This document shows positions 61,460 through 64,000 of a stretch of DNA of 64,000 bases, one piece after another. Made by a program: the position numbers and the translations under genes. Source of the stretch: Halorubrum sp. BV1 (GTDB lineage Archaea > Halobacteriota > Halobacteria > Halobacteriales > Haloferacaceae); NCBI RefSeq assembly GCF_000746205.1, contig NZ_JQKV01000007.1, forward strand, positions 1 to 64,000. Direction: 5' to 3'. The number at the start of each line of letters is the position of its first letter. The stretch's first letter is position 1. The notes below the pieces were generated by a model. The model did not search any database. It was not told where the DNA came from and saw nothing but the letters and a program-made list of their open reading frames with translations.

Positions 61460-62155
61460 ATGCCACACCAATGTACCACCTGCGGCCGGACGTTCCCCGA
61501 CGGATCCAAAGAGATGCTCTCCGGCTGCCCGGACTGCGGTGGCAACAAATTCCAGTTCAAACCCGAGAGCGCCTCGTCTTCCGACAATTCCACACCTGAT
61601 CGAGAACGACCGACAGGATCAGACAAGCCGACAGGATCAGACAAGCCAACTGGATCGAGCGAGGCGACTAGGTCGGGAGAGGTGACCAGGTCGGGCGAGG
61701 CGATAGATGCCGATCAGTCGACTTCTGAGTCGTCTTCGCCGCCTGCTTCGAACCCATCGTCTGCTTCTGGTCCCTCGTCGTCGCGGTCCGGGAGCGATTC
61801 CGAGCAGGTTCGCGGACGCAGCGAAGAGGACACCGCTCAGGCGAGTGCTCGCTCCGACGTCGTCTCGCCTGACGAACTGGACCGAGCAAGCCGTGACGTC
61901 GCCGATTCTTCAGGATCCGACGGGCCGTCTCCGAACGAGTATGCTTCCGACGTGCCCGCGGAGTCCCGTCCGGATATCGACAACCTTCGGGAAGAGCTCA
62001 ACGAACAGTTCGAAAGCATTCGGATCGTGAGTCCGGGGCAGTACGAACTCAATTTGATGGAGTTGTACGACCGTCAAGAATACATCATTTCTCTCCAAGA
62101 GGACGGTCGATACGTCATCGAGATGCCCGACGCGTGGGGAATCGACGACGAATAA
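61460..62155 (+). CDS. oapC: Zinc-ribbon protein OapC-like with low-complexity middle
   Basis: 231 residues from ATG 61460. Zinc ribbon HQCTTCGRTFPDGSKEMLSGCPDCGGNKFQF at residues 3-33; a Ser/Thr/Asp/Glu-rich linker (about 35-165) with TGSDKP and ATRSGE tandem motifs; and a folded C-terminus (DIDNLREELNEQFESIRIVSPGQYELNLMELYDRQEYIISLQEDGRYVIEMPD). Third gene after the origin; spacing of 187 bp leaves cotranscription with oapAB uncertain. The name is by position. Confidence 0.8.
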   Translation: MPHQCTTCGRTFPDGSKEMLSGCPDCGGNKFQFKPESASSSDNSTPDRERPTGSDKPTGSDKPTGSSEATRSGEVTRSGEAIDADQSTSESSSPPASNPSSASGPSSSRSGSDSEQVRGRSEEDTAQASARSDVVSPDELDRASRDVADSSGSDGPSPNEYASDVPAESRPDIDNLREELNEQFESIRIVSPGQYELNLMELYDRQEYIISLQEDGRYVIEMPDAWGIDDE

Positions 62156-62479
62156 TTCGGGCTTTCGTTTTCACCGACTTTTCTGCCAGCAACCTAGATA
62201 TACTCGGCTCTCACTGGGATATTTTGCCCATATGTAGCTTTATCTCCCACGATTCGGGGTTCTACTACGCATATTTGTCATTTCTCCGTCCAATGTCGAA
62301 GAAGACACAGTTATGCGGCTTCCCCTGATAGGGGTGCGCATGTTTACCGATCACGTTTCGGACAGCGGTTTCCGCCCGTGTTCACTATTGGTACGGCGAC
62401 GGCTCGGCGCCCGAGCGTCTTCCGTGAAACCTGACGCCCGTCGCGATCATGTCTCTCGCAACTGCCAGAAGGTGATCGC
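62156..62479. other. Spacer upstream of aspartate kinase
   Basis: 324 bp with lower GC than neighbours. TATA-like tagatatac (about 62195) and ctttatct (about 62239). A 49-codon frame (62340-62489) overlaps the kinase start but lacks family sequence. Nothing else supported. Confidence 0.6.
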
Positions 62480-63661
62480 ATGCGCGTAGTCGCTAAGTTC
62501 GGGGGAACGAGCCTCGGAAGCGGCGATCGGATCGAACGAGCGGCCGACTCGGTCGCGAACGCGGTCGAGACCGGTCACGAGATCGCCGTCGTCGCGAGCG
62601 CGATGGGGTCGACGACCGACGACCTCCTCGACGACATCACCTTCGAGACGGACGACGCCGACCGCGCGGAGATCGTTTCGATGGGCGAGCGGACGAGCGT
62701 CCGGATGCTGAAAGCGGCGCTCTCGGTCCGCGGGATCGATGCGGTGTTCTTGGAGCCCGGTCATCCGGACTGGCCCGTCATCACGAACGAGGTTGGGGAG
62801 GTGGACATCGAGGAGACGAAAAAGCGTGCGAAGGAGATCGCCTCCCGGATGGACGGTGTCGTCCCGATAATCACCGGCTTTCTCGCCGAGGATCACGACG
62901 GTAACGTCACCACGCTGGGGCGCGGCGGGTCCGACACCACCGCCGTCATGCTCGGTAACTACATGGACGCGGACGAGGTCGTGATCGTCACCGACGTCGA
63001 GGGCGTGATGACCGGCGATCCCCGCGTCGTGGAGGGAGCGAGAAACGTCGGCCAGATCACCGTCGACGAACTGCGAAACCTCTCGTTCCGTGGCGCGGAG
63101 GTCGTCGCCCCGTCGGCGCTCTCGTATAAGGACGAGGACCTCGACGTTCGAGTCGTCCACTACCAGCACGGAGACCTGCTGCGTGGCGGCACGCGCATCG
63201 AGGGACAGTTTGAGAGCCTCATCGACATGCGCGAGGAACCCCTTGCGTGTCTCACCATCGCGGGGCGAGCCATCCGAAATCGGTCCGGGATCCTCTCGCA
63301 GCTCGCGAGCGCGCTCCGCCAAGAGGAGATCAATATCGACGCGGTCGCCTCCGGCATGGACTCGGTTACGTTCTACGTCGACGTCGACAAAGCCGAGACG
63401 GCTGAGGCGCTGCTTCACGAGGCTGTCGTCACCGACGAGGCGCTCTCGTCCGTAACCGTCGCCGATCCGATCGCGGTCATCCGCGTGACCGGTGGCGAAC
63501 TCCCGAATCGTCCCGGCGTCATTCAGGACATCATCGCCCCGATCGCGGAGGCCAATATCAACATCATCGATCTCATCACGAGCGCCACGTCCGTCGCGGT
63601 GTTCGTCGACTGGGACGACAGAGAAGACGCACTCGAAATAGTTCAGCAACGGTTCGACTGA
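62480..63661 (+). CDS. lysC: Aspartate kinase with tandem ACT domains
   Basis: 393 residues from ATG 62480. Nucleotide motif KFGGTSLG (6-13), catalytic TLGRGGSDTTAVMLGNYMDADEVVIVTDVEGVMTGDPR, then two ACT domains (from about 255: LACLTIAGRAIRNRSGILSQLASALRQEEINIDAVASG, and IAVIRVTGGELPNRPGVIQDIIAPIAEANINIIDLITS). The ACT pair binds lysine/threonine for feedback. First step toward threonine, methionine and lysine. It shares methionine supply with metY at the other end of the window. Confidence 0.95.
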   Translation: MRVVAKFGGTSLGSGDRIERAADSVANAVETGHEIAVVASAMGSTTDDLLDDITFETDDADRAEIVSMGERTSVRMLKAALSVRGIDAVFLEPGHPDWPVITNEVGEVDIEETKKRAKEIASRMDGVVPIITGFLAEDHDGNVTTLGRGGSDTTAVMLGNYMDADEVVIVTDVEGVMTGDPRVVEGARNVGQITVDELRNLSFRGAEVVAPSALSYKDEDLDVRVVHYQHGDLLRGGTRIEGQFESLIDMREEPLACLTIAGRAIRNRSGILSQLASALRQEEINIDAVASGMDSVTFYVDVDKAETAEALLHEAVVTDEALSSVTVADPIAVIRVTGGELPNRPGVIQDIIAPIAEANINIIDLITSATSVAVFVDWDDREDALEIVQQRFD

Positions 63662-63677
63662 GCGATCGCCGATCGGA

Positions 63678-63727
63678 GCGTTCCAGCTGTCGCGTTCCGG
63701 CTGTCGCGTTCCGGCTGTCGCGTTCCG
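63678..63727. repeat. Three and a half tandem 14-bp repeats
   Basis: gcgttccggctgtc starts at 63678 (one mismatch), 63692 and 63706, and in part at 63720, in the 3' region of lysC, convergent side. Confidence 0.93.
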
Positions 63728-63749
63728 ACACGCCTCCGCTTCGTGTCCG

Positions 63750-63980
63750 CTATTTCGTGTCGATGTCGACGTCGTCGGCCTCGATTCGGTATCGGGTCGT
63801 CTCTTTCCCGCGGAACCGCGGGCCGGACCCGATGGCCTCGAACCCCATCTCGGATAACGCCTGTCGGTCGTGGTCGTTCGGGACGACGACTTCGAGAGCC
63901 ATCTTTTCTCGGGCCGCGAACCGGCGAGGGAACTCGAGCAACCGACGAACCACCCCATCGTCCCCGTCGAAGTCACTCAC
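63750..63980 (-). CDS. 76-residue haloarchaeal protein of unknown function
   Basis: GTG 63980. MSDFDGDDGVVRRLLEFPRRFAAREKMALEVVVPNDHDRQALSEMGFEAIGSGPRFRGKETTRYRIEADDVDIDTK. One small alpha/beta domain. Starts near the right edge; an upstream partner could lie outside. Confidence 0.7.
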   Translation of the reverse strand: MSDFDGDDGVVRRLLEFPRRFAAREKMALEVVVPNDHDRQALSEMGFEAIGSGPRFRGKETTRYRIEADDVDIDTK

Positions 63981-64000
63981 ATGAACCGTGTTCCCGCGCG

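Noticed and set aside
62340..62489. 49-codon leader before aspartate kinase, possible attenuator
   Set aside because: Basic, no run of Lys/Thr/Met codons, overlaps the kinase in another frame; attenuation by leader peptide is not known in archaea.

Overview
The window reads as a chromosomal segment of a halophilic archaeon (class Halobacteria), most likely a Halorubrum-type organism. The evidence is high GC, strongly acidic proteins, leaderless genes with TATA boxes about 25-30 bp upstream, and haloarchaea-specific families. These include a Brp/Blh retinal-forming enzyme, a PGF-CTERM surface protein, an archaeal RNase P RNA, a thermosome, and TBP, RadA, PCNA and Orc1/Cdc6. The genus is an inference from gene content only.

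Layout. 1-11.9 kb: SPFH protein (cut by the window edge), sulfhydrylase, malate dehydrogenase, sensor kinase, LarB, mini-histone, RpiA, a second Orc/Cdc6, Trm-G10 and TBP. 12-24.9 kb: XPD-like helicase, ACT regulator, RadA, an ammonium transporter fused to a PII domain, HemL, thermosome, LUD protein, and a Dim2-Rio1-Hjc group. 25-36.1 kb: phosphohexomutase, PCNA, HisG, tRNA-Lys, dodecin, an A-type Fe-S protein, HisD and CrtB. 36.2-45.5 kb: micro zinc finger, nicotinamidase, surface protein, nicotinate phosphoribosyltransferase, CrtI, Brp/Blh, AMMECR1, RNase P RNA and a ferredoxin. 45.8-54.6 kb: HemB, PHP protein, small DUF proteins, a metallo-beta-lactamase-fold enzyme, PspAB and a YigZ/IMPACT protein. 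54.7-64 kb: the chromosomal origin module. DNA polymerase D small subunit, signal peptidase and Orc1 lie to the left and OapA-OapB-OapC to the right of a 1.1 kb noncoding origin, followed by aspartate kinase.

Functional links: the origin groups an initiator, a replicative polymerase subunit and origin-associated genes around origin recognition boxes and an AT-rich unwinding element. CrtB, CrtI and Brp/Blh give the phytoene-to-retinal steps, although lycopene cyclase is not in the window. Nicotinamidase and nicotinate phosphoribosyltransferase form an NAD salvage pair. HemL and HemB are two tetrapyrrole steps. HisG and HisD are dispersed histidine genes.

Most of the window is core genome. I see no CRISPR array, insertion sequence or integrated virus. 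The most unusual features are the Amt-PII fusion, the fine structure of the origin (G/C-run-bracketed boxes and 24-bp iterons), a partial duplication of the tRNA-Lys 3' end, micro-ORFs overlapping two transporter starts by GTGA, and a scatter of short intergenic tandem repeats. Coordinates and translations were read by eye. No database search was run.
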